DNA of 64,000 bases from Rhizobium sp. Root1203 (GCF_001424945.1 NZ_LMCW01000001.1:647787-711786); one strand, 5' to 3'; shown: positions 1 to 8,622, counted from the first letter of the stretch. Made by a program: numbers and translations. The notes: generated by a model not told the origin, from the sequence alone.

Positions 1-767
1 GGGTAGAGCTTCTCAAGCACGAATACGGCGTCGAGAAAGTCCATGCCGAGGCTTGTCAGGGTCGTCGCCAGCTGCTGTCCGGACATGTCGAGCAGGATGC
101 GTTCGGCAAGCCAGCGGCTCGCCGAGAGCGCATCGGCGAGCGCCGTTGCAAATTGTGGCGCTTCCCGGTTGCGGGCAAAGCGGACCAGCAGCGCTGCCTG
201 AACGCCCGAAAGGGTCCGCAGGCCCAGACGGTCGGTATCGTCCCTCCCGAGATGGCGTGCGAGCCCACGGATCCGCTCGCGCGTCTCTTCCTCGCGATTG
301 GCAGGCATCGCCTCCGGAGCGCTGTCGGAGGGCGCAAGGGGAGGCGGGGGCACGAACACGCGTTCCTCGGCACGCTCGACTGCAGGAGGCGTCGCTGCCG
401 CTTCCATCTGACGCGGTTCGGCGTGGCGCAGCCCGACCAGCACGTCGATGACGCGGGGAGAAAGCGTATCGCGGCTGACGATCGCCTTCATATGCGCGCT
501 GCCCTGCATGCGGGCGATGGCGATCAGGGTGTCGTCGTCGATGGCCGGCGAGGAAGTGAGGAAAGGGGCAGCGACCGCGATCGGCTGGCAGCCGACGAAA
601 AGGGCAACCGCCTGCGGGATCTGCGCGCATTGTGAAAGCGCCGCCACGGCCTGTCGCTTGGCTTCGTCGGAGGAGGCGGCAAAGAGGGGCGTGAAGAGTT
701 CCGCAAACTGCCTGAGTTCGGATCGCGTTGGCGGTTGCAATCCCTCGAAGCTGCTGACGGTCGCCAT
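1..767 (-). CDS. DUF2336 domain protein (3' end outside window)
   Basis: The reading frame starts at the ATG complementary to 765-767 and is still open at base 1, so the C-terminus is missing; about 255 codons are present. The protein begins MATVSSFEGLQPPTRSEL, is soluble and rich in Ala, Arg and Leu, and has a proline-rich linker (VFVPPPPLAPSDSAP) near residue 140. This layout fits the DUF2336 family, alphaproteobacterial helical-repeat proteins of unknown biochemical role. I see no signal peptide or membrane segment. Family assignment is from general appearance and should be treated as probable only. Confidence 0.65.
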   Translation of the reverse strand, partial: MATVSSFEGLQPPTRSELRQFAELFTPLFAASSDEAKRQAVAALSQCAQIPQAVALFVGCQPIAVAAPFLTSSPAIDDDTLIAIARMQGSAHMKAIVSRDTLSPRVIDVLVGLRHAEPRQMEAAATPPAVERAEERVFVPPPPLAPSDSAPEAMPANREEETRERIRGLARHLGRDDTDRLGLRTLSGVQAALLVRFARNREAPQFATALADALSASRWLAERILLDMSGQQLATTLTSLGMDFLDAVFVLEKLY

Positions 768-1074
768 GAGAACTACGTCCTTCTTCCGGCTGGCGGAGGG
801 GGCCTCTAGGTCTCGAAACCGGTCACGCACAAGAACACACCCTGGAAATGCAAGAGGGATGCCGCAGGACTGGACGCGTTGGAGAGACGCCCCTCTACCA
901 CATACGGTTTATGAACAAATCCTACAGACGCAGGGTTAACGCTTGTTGAAGATTTGATTCAAATTGTACCGGAATGAACACCCGTTCGGATGCACGCAGA
1001 TCACCTGCGAGAGGAGTCGCGACCGACCGCTCAGGCAAGCTGAAGCGAAAACGATCGCTTCTCATGGAGCCCTC
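768..1074. other. Intergenic region upstream of DUF2336 gene
   Basis: No convincing gene is present. The stretch holds the likely promoter of the leftward DUF2336 gene and the 3' flank of the next leftward gene. A-T content rises around 905-975, which includes a GTTAAC hexamer. Short frames here lack ribosome binding sites and look like chance frames in GC-rich DNA. Confidence 0.5.
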
Positions 1075-1281
1075 TCAAAGGCCTTTGTGTCCGCGCAGCG
1101 CCAGCAGAAGCCGTTCGCCGTCGTTGTATCCGGACTGATAGAGATCAAGCGCCGCCGAAGCCGCGATATGTGCCTCGGAACTCTTGATATCGACGCGCTT
1201 TTCGGCGCACCAGGCGTCGAGTGCGTGTCGCAATATATCAAGATCTTCAGGGGAAAATGTCGAACCAATCATCAAAGTCAT
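1075..1281 (-). CDS. Small conserved-type hypothetical protein, 68 aa
   Basis: An acidic 68-residue protein beginning MTLMIGSTFSPEDL. It is predicted helical, with segments such as LDILRHALDAWCAEK and AHIAASAALDLYQSGY, and has no signal peptide. I prefer the ATG at 1281 to an upstream in-frame start at 1305, which would add eight residues. The composition and the alternation of hydrophobic and charged residues look like a genuine coding frame, and small proteins of this kind are common in rhizobia. No function is proposed. Confidence 0.6.
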   Translation of the reverse strand: MTLMIGSTFSPEDLDILRHALDAWCAEKRVDIKSSEAHIAASAALDLYQSGYNDGERLLLALRGHKGL

Positions 1282-1781
1282 TTGCCTGCCCACCCTGGCT
1301 AACACTTCAGACCCAATATGACATCAGTCGCCCTTGCCCTTCGGCTGACGGACCTACTCTACCTCCATGGCAACGAACTGCAATTAGAATTTTCGTGATG
1401 TAAATATGCAACATTAACCTTTGCGCCCCCGATGGATGGTTAAGTGTATGAATTAAAGCTAATTTTCATATTGCCGATTGATGCCCATTCTTTTTCGACG
1501 AGCGCTGCAACCAAAACCGGCGGCGAAGCGTTTACAGGGCGGCGAATACAAGATGGAAAATTAGCAATCTGTTAACTCTCATATGTCCCAATCCGGGTAA
1601 GGAACGACGCGGCCGGGATCCGGTCGCAGGTATCCACGTCACGGTATTTTCGGATAGTGCCGTGAGAAAGGCGCGAATGGCCTGAGAGCCTGGGGTGGCT
1701 CGAAAGTACGCGCTGGTCCGCGAAGGCGGGCAGGGTGAGATTCACACGTTCATCCGTCTCGGGCAGTGCAGGGGGACGAGC
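1282..1781. promoter_or_regulatory. 500-bp gene-free stretch with TTAACC inverted pair
   Basis: This gap separates a leftward 68-aa gene from a rightward 55-aa gene, so it should hold two divergent promoters. The part from 1380 to 1570 is clearly AT-richer than its surroundings. It contains TTAACC at 1414-1419 and GGTTAA at 1438-1443, an inverted pair. TTAACC-like half-sites occur in CtrA boxes of alphaproteobacteria, but the spacing is not the canonical TTAA-N7-TTAA. Frames on the minus strand across 1572-2045 overlap two better genes and are rejected. Confidence 0.35.
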
Positions 1782-1949
1782 ATGGCAATAGTCGTCGCAT
1801 TGGCTGACCGTCTGTCTCAGGCGCATGGCCGCAAGGACAGAAAACCTGTGGAGGCGCAGATCCTGCTCTTCACGGGCGTACGCTACGAACGCCTCGGCGA
1901 AGGCGCGAAGCCCTCCGTTGGCCGCCGCGCGACACGCACGAAGAAATAG
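1782..1949 (+). CDS. Small basic hypothetical protein, 55 aa
   Basis: The ATG at 1782 is preceded by a strong Shine-Dalgarno run (AGGGGGACG) at good spacing, which is why I chose it over an in-frame start at 1695. The product begins MAIVVALADRLSQAHG and contains the segment QILLFTGVRYER, followed by a short Lys/Arg-rich tail. The LLFTGVRYER string resembles a short motif I recall from other small rhizobial proteins, but I cannot name a family. It has no membrane segment. It converges on the DUF1254 gene with a 10-bp gap. Confidence 0.55.
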   Translation: MAIVVALADRLSQAHGRKDRKPVEAQILLFTGVRYERLGEGAKPSVGRRATRTKK

Positions 1950-1959
1950 GCAGGCTTCC

Positions 1960-2514
1960 TCAGTTCGTCGCCCCGGCGAACTCGTCGCATCGGGCTTCCG
2001 AAAGGAAATTCGTGGCCGACGTGTTGAAGCTTGCCTGAGGAGCAAGCGTCCTCAGGACCGCATAGCCTTCGGTGCGCGTCGTCTCGACCAGAATGGTCTT
2101 TTGCAACGCCTGCGGTAACGCCTTGCGAAGCTCAGTCAGCTGGATCGGGGTGCCGATCAGGATATCGAGCGCACCCCCCACCGACGTCCTGTCGTTCATG
2201 CTGAAGATCTCGTTGGAGGCCTCGTCGTAGAGCGCGGTCGACCAGAAGGGCACATTGCCCTTCGCCGTGAGGCGCACCGGATTTTCCTCGATGTCGTAGG
2301 AGCAGACCGCGGTGCGCACGAACGGATCGTCGTTCGACAAGCCGGCCGTGTCGTTCGTGGCTCCGAGCAGGTAGAAGGTGTCGATATCGCCTTCCGACGC
2401 GACGCGCGTTGCCGCGTCCTTGCCGGTGAAATGCGGCAGGGCCAGGATGATGACGAGATGCAGGAGTGCTGCGCCGAAAAGGCCGGCAAGCAGGGCGAAG
2501 ACCATCCTAACCAT
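1960..2514 (-). CDS. DUF1254-type membrane-anchored protein
   Basis: The 184-aa protein has one N-terminal membrane segment (residues 3-25, MVRMVFALLAGLFGAALLHL) and a C-terminal domain with SYDIEENPVRL and NVPFWSTALYD, typical of DUF1254 proteins of rhizobia. The remainder should face the periplasm. Its start overlaps the end of the upstream DUF1214 gene by 8 bp, so the two are probably translated together. In many bacteria the DUF1254 and DUF1214 domains are fused in one longer protein; here they are separate. The function of the family is unknown. Confidence 0.8.
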   Translation of the reverse strand: MVRMVFALLAGLFGAALLHLVIILALPHFTGKDAATRVASEGDIDTFYLLGATNDTAGLSNDDPFVRTAVCSYDIEENPVRLTAKGNVPFWSTALYDEASNEIFSMNDRTSVGGALDILIGTPIQLTELRKALPQALQKTILVETTRTEGYAVLRTLAPQASFNTSATNFLSEARCDEFAGATN

Positions 2515-3094
2515 TGCCGCACCCCGTCTTCAGGAGTTTCGGCATCGCAAGGTCGATCACCCCTGAACTGCCGGCGGTCGGCGTGTCGAAGAGCGTCAAG
2601 ACCAGCTGAAAGGTCCCCGCCGCCGGCAGCGCCAGCCAGTTGCCCGGCCGGGCATGGGCGGAAATGTCGATCGAGAAGCTGCTGTCCGGCTGGCGCAGCA
2701 CCGTCCAGGCGTTCAACGCGCCAGGCAGGCCGTCCTGCAGCGACGCCGGATTGCCGCTGTTGTCGGCAGTGAAAAGCGTCCAGATGCGCGCCGGCGGAGT
2801 CTGCCCGACGAGCCGGTAGCTGCATCCCGCGTTCAGGCGTTGGCCTTCGTCGTCAACCCTGGCGGTAAACATGAGCCCTTCGGCGCTTCCATAGAGCAAC
2901 TGGCCGGCCCGCGCCCGATGCGATTTGGCATAGGGATCGGCCTCTTCGGTCTGCAATTCCGGAAATGCTTCCCACGCGCCGAGCTTGATGGCACCGAAGC
3001 CCGCCGTCGCATTCAATGCATAAAGCGAAATCAGAATCCCGCCGCCAAAGGCGATAATCAGCGTCATCGCAATGAAGAGAGGAAATCTAAACAC
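2507..3094 (-). CDS. DUF1214-type membrane-anchored protein
   Basis: The 195-aa protein starts at a GTG (complement of 3092-3094) preceded by AAGGG. It has one N-terminal membrane segment (about residues 4-27, rich in Ile/Leu/Gly) and a periplasmic domain containing NAGCSYRLVGQTPPARIWTLF and ending in a short Gly-rich tail. That pattern matches DUF1214 proteins. It is the first gene of a two-gene unit with the DUF1254 gene (8-bp overlap). The partner pair is widespread in rhizobia, with no established role. Confidence 0.8.
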   Translation of the reverse strand: MFRFPLFIAMTLIIAFGGGILISLYALNATAGFGAIKLGAWEAFPELQTEEADPYAKSHRARAGQLLYGSAEGLMFTARVDDEGQRLNAGCSYRLVGQTPPARIWTLFTADNSGNPASLQDGLPGALNAWTVLRQPDSSFSIDISAHARPGNWLALPAAGTFQLVLTLFDTPTAGSSGVIDLAMPKLLKTGCGNG

Positions 3095-3188
3095 TGGGCG
3101 CCCTTGATAGACAAATCAGTTGAAAGGGTTACCACTGATTCTGGCGCGGCGGAATGGTCGAGGCGCAAAAGGGGGCGGTTTGACATGC

Positions 3189-3222
3189 ATAACGCGTCGC
3201 GTTATATAACGATGAACGTTAT
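3189..3222. promoter_or_regulatory. Two abutting identical operators upstream of higBA
   Basis: Two 17-bp inverted repeats, ATAACG-N5-CGTTAT, lie end to end at 3189-3205 and 3206-3222, only 12 bp before the toxin start codon. The first is perfect out to 8 bp per arm (ATAACGCG/CGCGTTAT). Antitoxins of HigA type bind such sites to repress their own operon, so this is the probable autoregulatory operator. The binding itself is inferred. Confidence 0.8.
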
Positions 3223-3234
3223 GGCGGATGGCGC

Positions 3235-3519
3235 ATGATCGTCAACTTTGCTGATGCTGAGACCGAGAAAGTCTGGAACGGTGTCCGCAGCAGGAAATTG
3301 CCGCCTGATATTCAGGCGATCGCGCTCAGAAAACTTCGTTTGCTCAATCAGGCAAGGTCGGCGGAGGATTTGCGCATCCCTCCGGGAAACCGCCTGGAAG
3401 CTTTGAAAGGTGATCGTCGCGGGCAGCTTTCTGTCCGTATCAACGACCAATGGCGCGTGTGTTTCCTATGGCAAGATGGAGGGGTCTATGATGTCGAAAT
3501 CGTCGACTACCACAAGTGA
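3235..3519 (+). CDS. higB: HigB-type toxin (RelE superfamily mRNA interferase)
   Basis: The 94-aa protein has the full HigB/RelE pattern: an N-terminal strand, the helical segment ALRKLRLLNQARSAEDL, the motif PPGNRLEALKGDRRGQ, and the C-terminal core SVRINDQWRVCFLW followed by EIVDYHK. Family members cleave mRNA on the ribosome, and growth arrest is prevented by the cognate antitoxin. The toxin gene comes first and the antitoxin second, as usual for higBA. The ATG at 3235 lies directly after a tandem operator. The antitoxin start lies inside the end of this gene, so expression is coupled. Confidence 0.9.
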   Translation: MIVNFADAETEKVWNGVRSRKLPPDIQAIALRKLRLLNQARSAEDLRIPPGNRLEALKGDRRGQLSVRINDQWRVCFLWQDGGVYDVEIVDYHK

Positions 3520-3811
3520 GAACGAGTTGCTTCCCAACCCGCATCCCGGCGAAATTCTATTGGAAGAGTTCTTGAAGCCGCTGGAGCTGAGCCAGAACGC
3601 CTTGGCGCGGGCGCTTCGGGTCCCCCCACGTCGCATCAACGAGATTGTGCTTGGCAAGCGCAACGTGACCGCTGACACGGACTTGCGCCTGGCCCGCTAC
3701 TTTGGCCTGTCAGACGGCTTCTTTCTTGGACTGCAGGCCGACCACGACCTCATGGAACGGCACCGCCAAATTCACGACGACCTCTCGCGCATTACGCCGC
3801 GCGCTGCCTGA
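3488..3811 (+). CDS. higA: HigA-type antitoxin (Xre family HTH)
   Basis: A protein of 107 aa (106 if the adjacent ATG at 3491 is used). A GGAGGGG ribosome binding site sits just before these starts, so longer upstream versions are rejected. The N-terminus HPGEILLEEFLKPLELSQ and the helix-turn-helix ALARALRVPPRRINEIVLGKR are diagnostic of HigA/VapI-type antitoxins. It should neutralise HigB and repress transcription by binding the paired operators at 3189-3222. The gene starts 32 bp inside higB. It converges on the penicillin-binding protein gene, 8 bp away, with no visible terminator between. Confidence 0.9.
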   Translation: MMSKSSTTTSENELLPNPHPGEILLEEFLKPLELSQNALARALRVPPRRINEIVLGKRNVTADTDLRLARYFGLSDGFFLGLQADHDLMERHRQIHDDLSRITPRAA

Positions 3812-3819
3812 CCACCGCC

Positions 3820-5946
3820 TCATCCGGCACTGGCGACCTTCTGCGGAGCAAGGGGCGGGGCGGCCTTGAGCTGCTCGCCGAGATCCTTGAGGATTCGCGT
3901 CGATTCTGCCGAAAGCATGCGCGGCCGCAGGAGCGGGGGCGGGCTGCCCTCGGCGGGCTTTGCGGCAACGGTCTTGGCGGGTTCGGGGGCGGTCACGCCG
4001 GGGATCTGGCGGAGCGTGATTCCCTGGTGGGCATAGTCCATGGCGCGCTTGAAGGTCATGGCCGGCAGTGAGCCGCCCGTCATCTTGTTGGTCGACGTGT
4101 AGTCGTCGTTGCCGAACCACACTGCTCCGGTGAAGTTGCCGGTGTAGCCGATGAACCAGGCGTCGCGATAGGCCTGGGTGGTGCCTGTCTTGCCCGCCGT
4201 CAGGATGCCGTTGTCGAGCGCGGCCTTGCGCGCGGTCCCGAAATAGGGAACGCGGGTCAGCATCTGGTTCATGTAGGAATCGGCTTTTTCCGAAAGCACG
4301 CGCTTGGCCGGCGGCTCGTCGCGGTCGAAGTCGTAGAGCACGTCCCCGCCATAGTCGAGAATCTGGCTGATGCCGTGACGCCGTGACTGGTAGCCGCCTG
4401 CCGGGAAGACGGCGTAGGCCGTCGCCTGATCCATGACCGTCACTTCGGACGTGCCGATCGGGATCGTGACGTCGTTTCGAACCGGAGATTCGACGCCGAG
4501 GTTCTTGGCCATCGCCCGGATCGGGGCGATCCCGAATTTCTCCTTGGCAAGACGCACCGGTATCGTGTTGATCGACTGGGCGATGGCTGTCGCCAGCGTG
4601 ACGCGGCCCGCATAGCGGTTTTCGTAGTTGTGAGGGCTCCAGTTGCCCCAGGAGATCGGCGCATCCACCACGACGCTGTCAGGCGTCATGCCGCTCTCCA
4701 TGGCGACCGAATAGGTGTAGACCTTGAAGGAGGAGCCCGGTTGCCGCAGCGCCTTGGTGGCGCGGTTGAACTGGCTTTCGCCATAGTCGCGGCCGCCGAC
4801 CATGGCGCGCACGGCGCCGCCGTTTTCGATCATCACCATCGCACCCTGCTTGGCGTGATAGCTCTCGCCATACTCGCGCAGCGAGGTCTCGACCGAATCC
4901 TCGGCCGCGTTCTGCATTCCCATGTCGATCGTGGTGCGAACGATCAGCGAATGCTGATGGAATCGGGGGGAGAGGCGCATGACCTCGTCGAAGGCCCAGT
5001 CGAGGAAGAAGTCTGGCGACTCCACCTGGTTGCGGTCGACGACGGTGGCGGGATTGCGCCGCGCGGCAATCACCTGTCCCTCGGTCATCAGCCCGCTCTG
5101 CACGAGATTGGTGAGAACCTCGTTGGCGCGTCCGCGCGCGGCCGGCAGGTTGACGTGCGGTGCATACTTCGCGGGCGCCTTGAAGAGGCCCGCGAGCATG
5201 GCCGACTCGGCCAGGTTCACGTCCGTGATGCTCTTGCCGAAATAGAATTGCGCGGCCGCAGCCGCTCCGAAGGTGCCGCCGCCCATATAGGCGCGGTCGA
5301 GGTAGGTGGAGAGGATTTCCTTCTTCGACAGGTTGGCCTCCAGCCAGAGCGCCAGAAAGGCTTCGGTGATCTTGCGGTCGATGGAGCGCTCGTTGGAGAG
5401 GAACAGGTTCTTGGCGAGCTGCTGCGTCAATGTCGAGCCGCCCTGGACCACGCCGCCTGCCCGGGCATTTTCGGAAAGCGCGCGGAACAGGCCGATGAAA
5501 TCGATCCCGAAATGGTCGAAGAAGCGGCGGTCCTCGGTGGCGATGACCGATTTGATGAGGGCATCCGGAAGTTCGTCGATCGGCACCGAATTCTGATGTA
5601 TGACGCCGCGGTGGCCGACGACGTTGCCGTAGCGGTCGAGGAAGGTAACGGCATAGTCGCCGCGATTGCGCCAATCTTCCTTGGTAGCCTCGAATGCTGG
5701 CTGGGCAAGGGTGAGCATCAGGACGGCGCCCACGGCTCCAAGGGTCAGGCCTTCGCCGCCCAGTTCGAAGACGATGCGCTTCCAGCCGCGAACGCGGAAG
5801 CGGCGGAAGAAGATGGTGATGTCTTCCCAGATCTCGGCCGAGCGGAAGCCGGCGTTCCAGATGGTCGAATCGATCCACGAATCGATCTTCAGCAGCAAGT
5901 GGCGTTTCTTGCGCGGCTGTTTTTCTGGATTGTCCGGATCCGTCAC
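3820..5946 (-). CDS. Class A penicillin-binding protein (PBP1A/1C-like)
   Basis: A bifunctional peptidoglycan synthase of 708 aa starting at GTG. A short cytoplasmic N-terminus and one membrane segment (about residues 65-85) precede a GT51 glycosyltransferase domain with the catalytic TEDRRFFDHFGID motif (Glu138), GGSTLTQQLAKN at 169-180 and KKEILSTYLDRAYMGGG at 208-224. The transpeptidase domain has PGSSFK (nucleophile Ser405), SIN at 458-460 and KTGTT at 586-590. It polymerises lipid II and cross-links stem peptides on the periplasmic side. The Pro/Ala-rich C-terminal tail after about residue 660 looks unstructured. No neighbouring gene suggests specialisation. Confidence 0.93.
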   Translation of the reverse strand: MTDPDNPEKQPRKKRHLLLKIDSWIDSTIWNAGFRSAEIWEDITIFFRRFRVRGWKRIVFELGGEGLTLGAVGAVLMLTLAQPAFEATKEDWRNRGDYAVTFLDRYGNVVGHRGVIHQNSVPIDELPDALIKSVIATEDRRFFDHFGIDFIGLFRALSENARAGGVVQGGSTLTQQLAKNLFLSNERSIDRKITEAFLALWLEANLSKKEILSTYLDRAYMGGGTFGAAAAAQFYFGKSITDVNLAESAMLAGLFKAPAKYAPHVNLPAARGRANEVLTNLVQSGLMTEGQVIAARRNPATVVDRNQVESPDFFLDWAFDEVMRLSPRFHQHSLIVRTTIDMGMQNAAEDSVETSLREYGESYHAKQGAMVMIENGGAVRAMVGGRDYGESQFNRATKALRQPGSSFKVYTYSVAMESGMTPDSVVVDAPISWGNWSPHNYENRYAGRVTLATAIAQSINTIPVRLAKEKFGIAPIRAMAKNLGVESPVRNDVTIPIGTSEVTVMDQATAYAVFPAGGYQSRRHGISQILDYGGDVLYDFDRDEPPAKRVLSEKADSYMNQMLTRVPYFGTARKAALDNGILTAGKTGTTQAYRDAWFIGYTGNFTGAVWFGNDDYTSTNKMTGGSLPAMTFKRAMDYAHQGITLRQIPGVTAPEPAKTVAAKPAEGSPPPLLRPRMLSAESTRILKDLGEQLKAAPPLAPQKVASAG

Positions 5947-6126
5947 GTCTTATATTCCCGCCCGATCAGTCACTTCGACGTCGGACGAGCCTGACGCCGG
6001 ACTATGGCAATCTGCCGACAGCCTCCGGAGTAACCGGAGCACGGTGAATCATTGGTTGATTTGCCTGGCAAGAACAAGAGAAATGGAAAGCCCTCACGCG
6101 ATTTTGCGGGCTGTTGCAAGAATGGA

Positions 6127-6639
6127 ATGATGGAAGAAGCACCCTTCTGGAAGCAAAAGACGCTGGCCGAGATGACCAACGTCGAATGGGAAAGCATCTG
6201 CGACGGCTGCGGGCTCTGTTGTCTCAACAAGCTCGAGGACTGGGATAGCGGCGATATCTTCTTCACCTCGATCCGCTGCAAGCTTCTCGACAGCGACAGC
6301 TGTCGCTGTTCGAGCTACGAGAACCGCTGGGATTTCGTGCCCGATTGCGTCCAGCTCACCAAGAAGAACGTCGATGAAATCCCCTGGCTGCCGCCGACCT
6401 GCGGCTACCGGCTGATCAACGAGGGGCGTGATCTCTACTGGTGGCATCCGCTGGTGTCGGGCGACCCGGAAACCGTGCATGCCGCCGGCATTTCGGCGCG
6501 GGGACGAACGGTCAGCGAGACCGAGGTCGATGTCGAAGACTTCGAGGACTACGTCGTCGACTGGCCGCTGACGGTGGGGGACCAGGCCGACGAGGGCGAA
6601 GGGAACGAAGAGGACGAGGGCGAAGCGGCTAAGGTGTGA
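6127..6639 (+). CDS. YcgN/UPF0260-type cysteine-cluster protein
   Basis: A protein of about 170 aa. The motif [14 protein letters not shown] near residue 28, followed by [18 protein letters not shown] and a later CVQL and CGYR, is the signature of YcgN (UPF0260, the YkgJ-type zinc/iron Cys-cluster superfamily), in which eight conserved Cys are thought to bind metal. The biochemical role is unknown. ATG codons at 6127 and 6130 are both possible; a longer version from 6052 adds residues not expected in the family. The C-terminal tail is very acidic. The last 11 bp overlap the convergent TetR gene. Confidence 0.85.
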   Translation: MMEEAPFWKQKTLAEMTNVEWESICDGCGLCCLNKLEDWDSGDIFFTSIRCKLLDSDSCRCSSYENRWDFVPDCVQLTKKNVDEIPWLPPTCGYRLINEGRDLYWWHPLVSGDPETVHAAGISARGRTVSETEVDVEDFEDYVVDWPLTVGDQADEGEGNEEDEGEAAKV

Positions 6640-7201
6640 GCCCGCGGCCCGCGATATCGAGGAAGTGCCGCAACTCCCTGCGCACATAGTCTTCGATGGC
6701 GCCTTCCGGCTGGAAGCCCCACCAGAGCAGGCACCCCTGCCACTGCGACAGCATCAGCCGGCCGAGCGGCTTGGCCGTGCCTTCCACCGGAAGGCATCGG
6801 TCGAGCGCATCGGCGAGCGTGGTGCCCCAGGCCGAGCCGCGGGCGCGCAGCGCCGGGTCGCGCAGGTCCTCCCGCAGCAGCAGCAATCCGTCCGCATAGG
6901 ACACAGCGTCGTCGCCATAGTCCTTCGAAAGCCCGGCGAGCAGCGCGATCGCGCCCGCCGGTGTCCTGGGAACGGACTGCGCCAGCCGCGCCGTTTCCGC
7001 GTCCAGGCGGTCCCAGGCGCGCAGCAGCGACGCACGCAGCATCGCAGCCTTCGTGCCGAAGCGCTGGACGAGCGTCGAGCCTGAAAGACCGCTCGCCTTG
7101 GCGACCGCGCCGAAGGTCGCGGCATCGGGTCCCTCGGCGTGGACCAGCGCCAGCACCATGTCCAGAAGCTGTTCGTCGGATAGCGTGCGGTTGCGCGGCA
7201 T
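6629..7201 (-). CDS. TetR-family transcriptional regulator
   Basis: A 190-aa protein. The ATG at 7201 has an AGAGGA ribosome binding site; a longer frame reaching 7438 is rejected because it runs across the divergent promoter. The N-terminal DNA-binding domain contains [21 protein letters not shown], a standard TetR helix-turn-helix. The C-terminal ligand domain is helical and includes [17 protein letters not shown]. It is divergent from an SDR oxidoreductase gene, so the usual inference is that it represses that gene and itself through the site at 7229-7248. The inducer is unknown. Confidence 0.88.
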   Translation of the reverse strand: MPRNRTLSDEQLLDMVLALVHAEGPDAATFGAVAKASGLSGSTLVQRFGTKAAMLRASLLRAWDRLDAETARLAQSVPRTPAGAIALLAGLSKDYGDDAVSYADGLLLLREDLRDPALRARGSAWGTTLADALDRCLPVEGTAKPLGRLMLSQWQGCLLWWGFQPEGAIEDYVRRELRHFLDIAGRGLTP

Positions 7202-7228
7202 GAAATTCCTCTTGCGTTCATCTCGATT

Positions 7229-7248
7229 ATGAACAAACATTCGTTTAT
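7229..7248. promoter_or_regulatory. Candidate TetR operator between divergent genes
   Basis: ATGAAC (7229-7234) and GTTTAT (7243-7248) form an inverted repeat matching at 5 of 6 positions around an 8-bp spacer. It lies 28 bp upstream of the regulator start and 60 bp upstream of the SDR start. Geometry fits a TetR dimer site, but the assignment is inferred from position and symmetry alone. Confidence 0.4.
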
Positions 7249-7308
7249 ATTCAATCCGGGAAATCGACGGACTGAGATCCCGCCGGTTCCAGCGTGGAGG
7301 AGAGCGGC

Positions 7309-8223
7309 ATGACGGCAGACTTGTCGGGAAAGATAGCCCTTGTGGCCGGAGCCACCCGCGGCGCGGGCCGCGGCATTGCCGTCGAACTCGGTGCGGCCGG
7401 GGCCACGGTCTACGTGACCGGCCGAACGACGCGGTCACGGCAATCCGAATACGCCCGGCCGGAAACGATCGAGGAGACGGCCGAGATGGTGACCGCGGCA
7501 GGTGGCTCCGGCATCGCCGTGCGGGTCGATCACCTCGTGCCGCAGGAGGTCGAGGCGCTCGTTGCCCGCATCCGCCGCGAAGAGGGCAGGCTCGATATCC
7601 TCGTCAACGACATATGGGGCGGCGAGCATCTGACGGAGTGGAACAAGCCTGTCTGGGAGCATTCGCTCGACAAGGGCCTGCACATGCTCCGCCTGGCGAT
7701 CGACACGCACCTGATCACCGCCCACTACGCCCTGGCGCTGATGATCGAGCGGCCTGGCGGGCTGATGGTCGAGATGACCGACGGAACCGCCGAATACAAC
7801 GAGACGCACTACCGGCTCTGCCCCTACTACGACCTCGTCAAGACAGGCGTGATCCGTATGGCATGGGCGCATGCCAGGGACCTCGCACCGCACGGCGCCA
7901 CGGCCGTTTCGCTGACACCCGGCTGGATGCGCTCGGAGATGATGCTCGATATCTACGGCGTCCGGGAGGACAACTGGCGCGACGCGACGACAGTGCAGCC
8001 GCATTTCGTCATCTCCGAAACCCCGCGCTTCACCGGCAGGGCGGTGGCGGCGCTGGCAGCCGATCCCCAGCGCGCCCGCTGGAACGGCCAGTCTCTGTCG
8101 AGCGGCGGCCTGGCGAAGGTCTACGGCTTCGATGATACGGATGGCTCCAGGCCGGATTGCTGGCGCTACATGGACGAGGTGATGGAAAGGGGAAGCCCGG
8201 CCGACGCCACGGGTTATCGCTGA
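7309..8223 (+). CDS. Short-chain dehydrogenase/reductase
   Basis: A 304-aa SDR. GGAGGAG lies 6 bp before the ATG at 7309, which decides the start. The Rossmann nucleotide motif is VAGATRGAGRGIA (about residues 11-23), the Asn motif is in ILVNDIWGG, and the active-site Tyr-Lys pair is in YYDLVKTG near residue 180. The extended C-terminus (WNGQSLSSGGLAKVYGFDDTDG) is typical of the group annotated as SDR oxidoreductases with longer C-terminal ends in rhizobia and actinobacteria. The substrate is unknown. It is probably controlled by the divergent TetR protein. Confidence 0.87.
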   Translation: MTADLSGKIALVAGATRGAGRGIAVELGAAGATVYVTGRTTRSRQSEYARPETIEETAEMVTAAGGSGIAVRVDHLVPQEVEALVARIRREEGRLDILVNDIWGGEHLTEWNKPVWEHSLDKGLHMLRLAIDTHLITAHYALALMIERPGGLMVEMTDGTAEYNETHYRLCPYYDLVKTGVIRMAWAHARDLAPHGATAVSLTPGWMRSEMMLDIYGVREDNWRDATTVQPHFVISETPRFTGRAVAALAADPQRARWNGQSLSSGGLAKVYGFDDTDGSRPDCWRYMDEVMERGSPADATGYR

Positions 8224-8229
8224 ATCGCT

Positions 8230-8574
8230 TTATCCGGAAGGAATCACAACCCACTGCCTTTGCAGGGTTTTCGGCGCGGCGTTCTGCCACGATTTGCGCA
8301 CCAGATCCTGCACCAGCACATCGCCGGCAAGCTGGTAGAAAAGCCGTGTCGAACCGCGAAGACCCCAGCCGCCTGGCACCGCCTCGGTTTCGGCAGGCGC
8401 AATCGCGAGCGTCATGTGCTGCTGATCGGGCGTCAGGCGCACGACGCAGTAATCCTGTTCGGGCATGGTCAGGAAAATCTTGCTGCGCACGCGGAAATCA
8501 CGCGTGCCGTGGTGCGCGCTCTCGACCGCCTCCGGCAGGCTGAGCGCAAAGGATACGAGCTCTTCCCGGGTCAT
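8230..8574 (-). CDS. MmcQ/YjbR-family protein
   Basis: The 114-aa protein begins MTREELVSFALSLPEAVE and contains HHGTRDFRVRSKIFLTM, then CVVRLTPDQQ and GWGLRGSTRLFY. This is the arrangement of the MmcQ/YjbR (DUF419) family, small alpha/beta proteins with a double-wing-like fold sometimes described as DNA-binding. The role is unknown. The gene is convergent with the SDR gene (6-bp gap) and lies 48 bp downstream of the start of no other gene, so it is probably monocistronic. Confidence 0.85.
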   Translation of the reverse strand: MTREELVSFALSLPEAVESAHHGTRDFRVRSKIFLTMPEQDYCVVRLTPDQQHMTLAIAPAETEAVPGGWGLRGSTRLFYQLAGDVLVQDLVRKSWQNAAPKTLQRQWVVIPSG

Positions 8575-8622
8575 GCCCGCAGTTTTACCACAGGCCGACG
8601 GTTCGCGGCCAATCAGAAAAAC

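Noticed and set aside
1572..2045. 157-codon leftward frame at 1.6-2.0 kb
   Set aside because: Overlaps the 55-aa gene with a strong ribosome site and the DUF1254 gene; Arg/Ser-rich with no ribosome site.
4630..5994. 454-codon rightward frame opposite the penicillin-binding protein
   Set aside because: Antisense of a gene with complete catalytic motifs; composition (Glu/Gly/Arg/His-rich) is that of GC-rich shadow frames, and there is no ribosome site.
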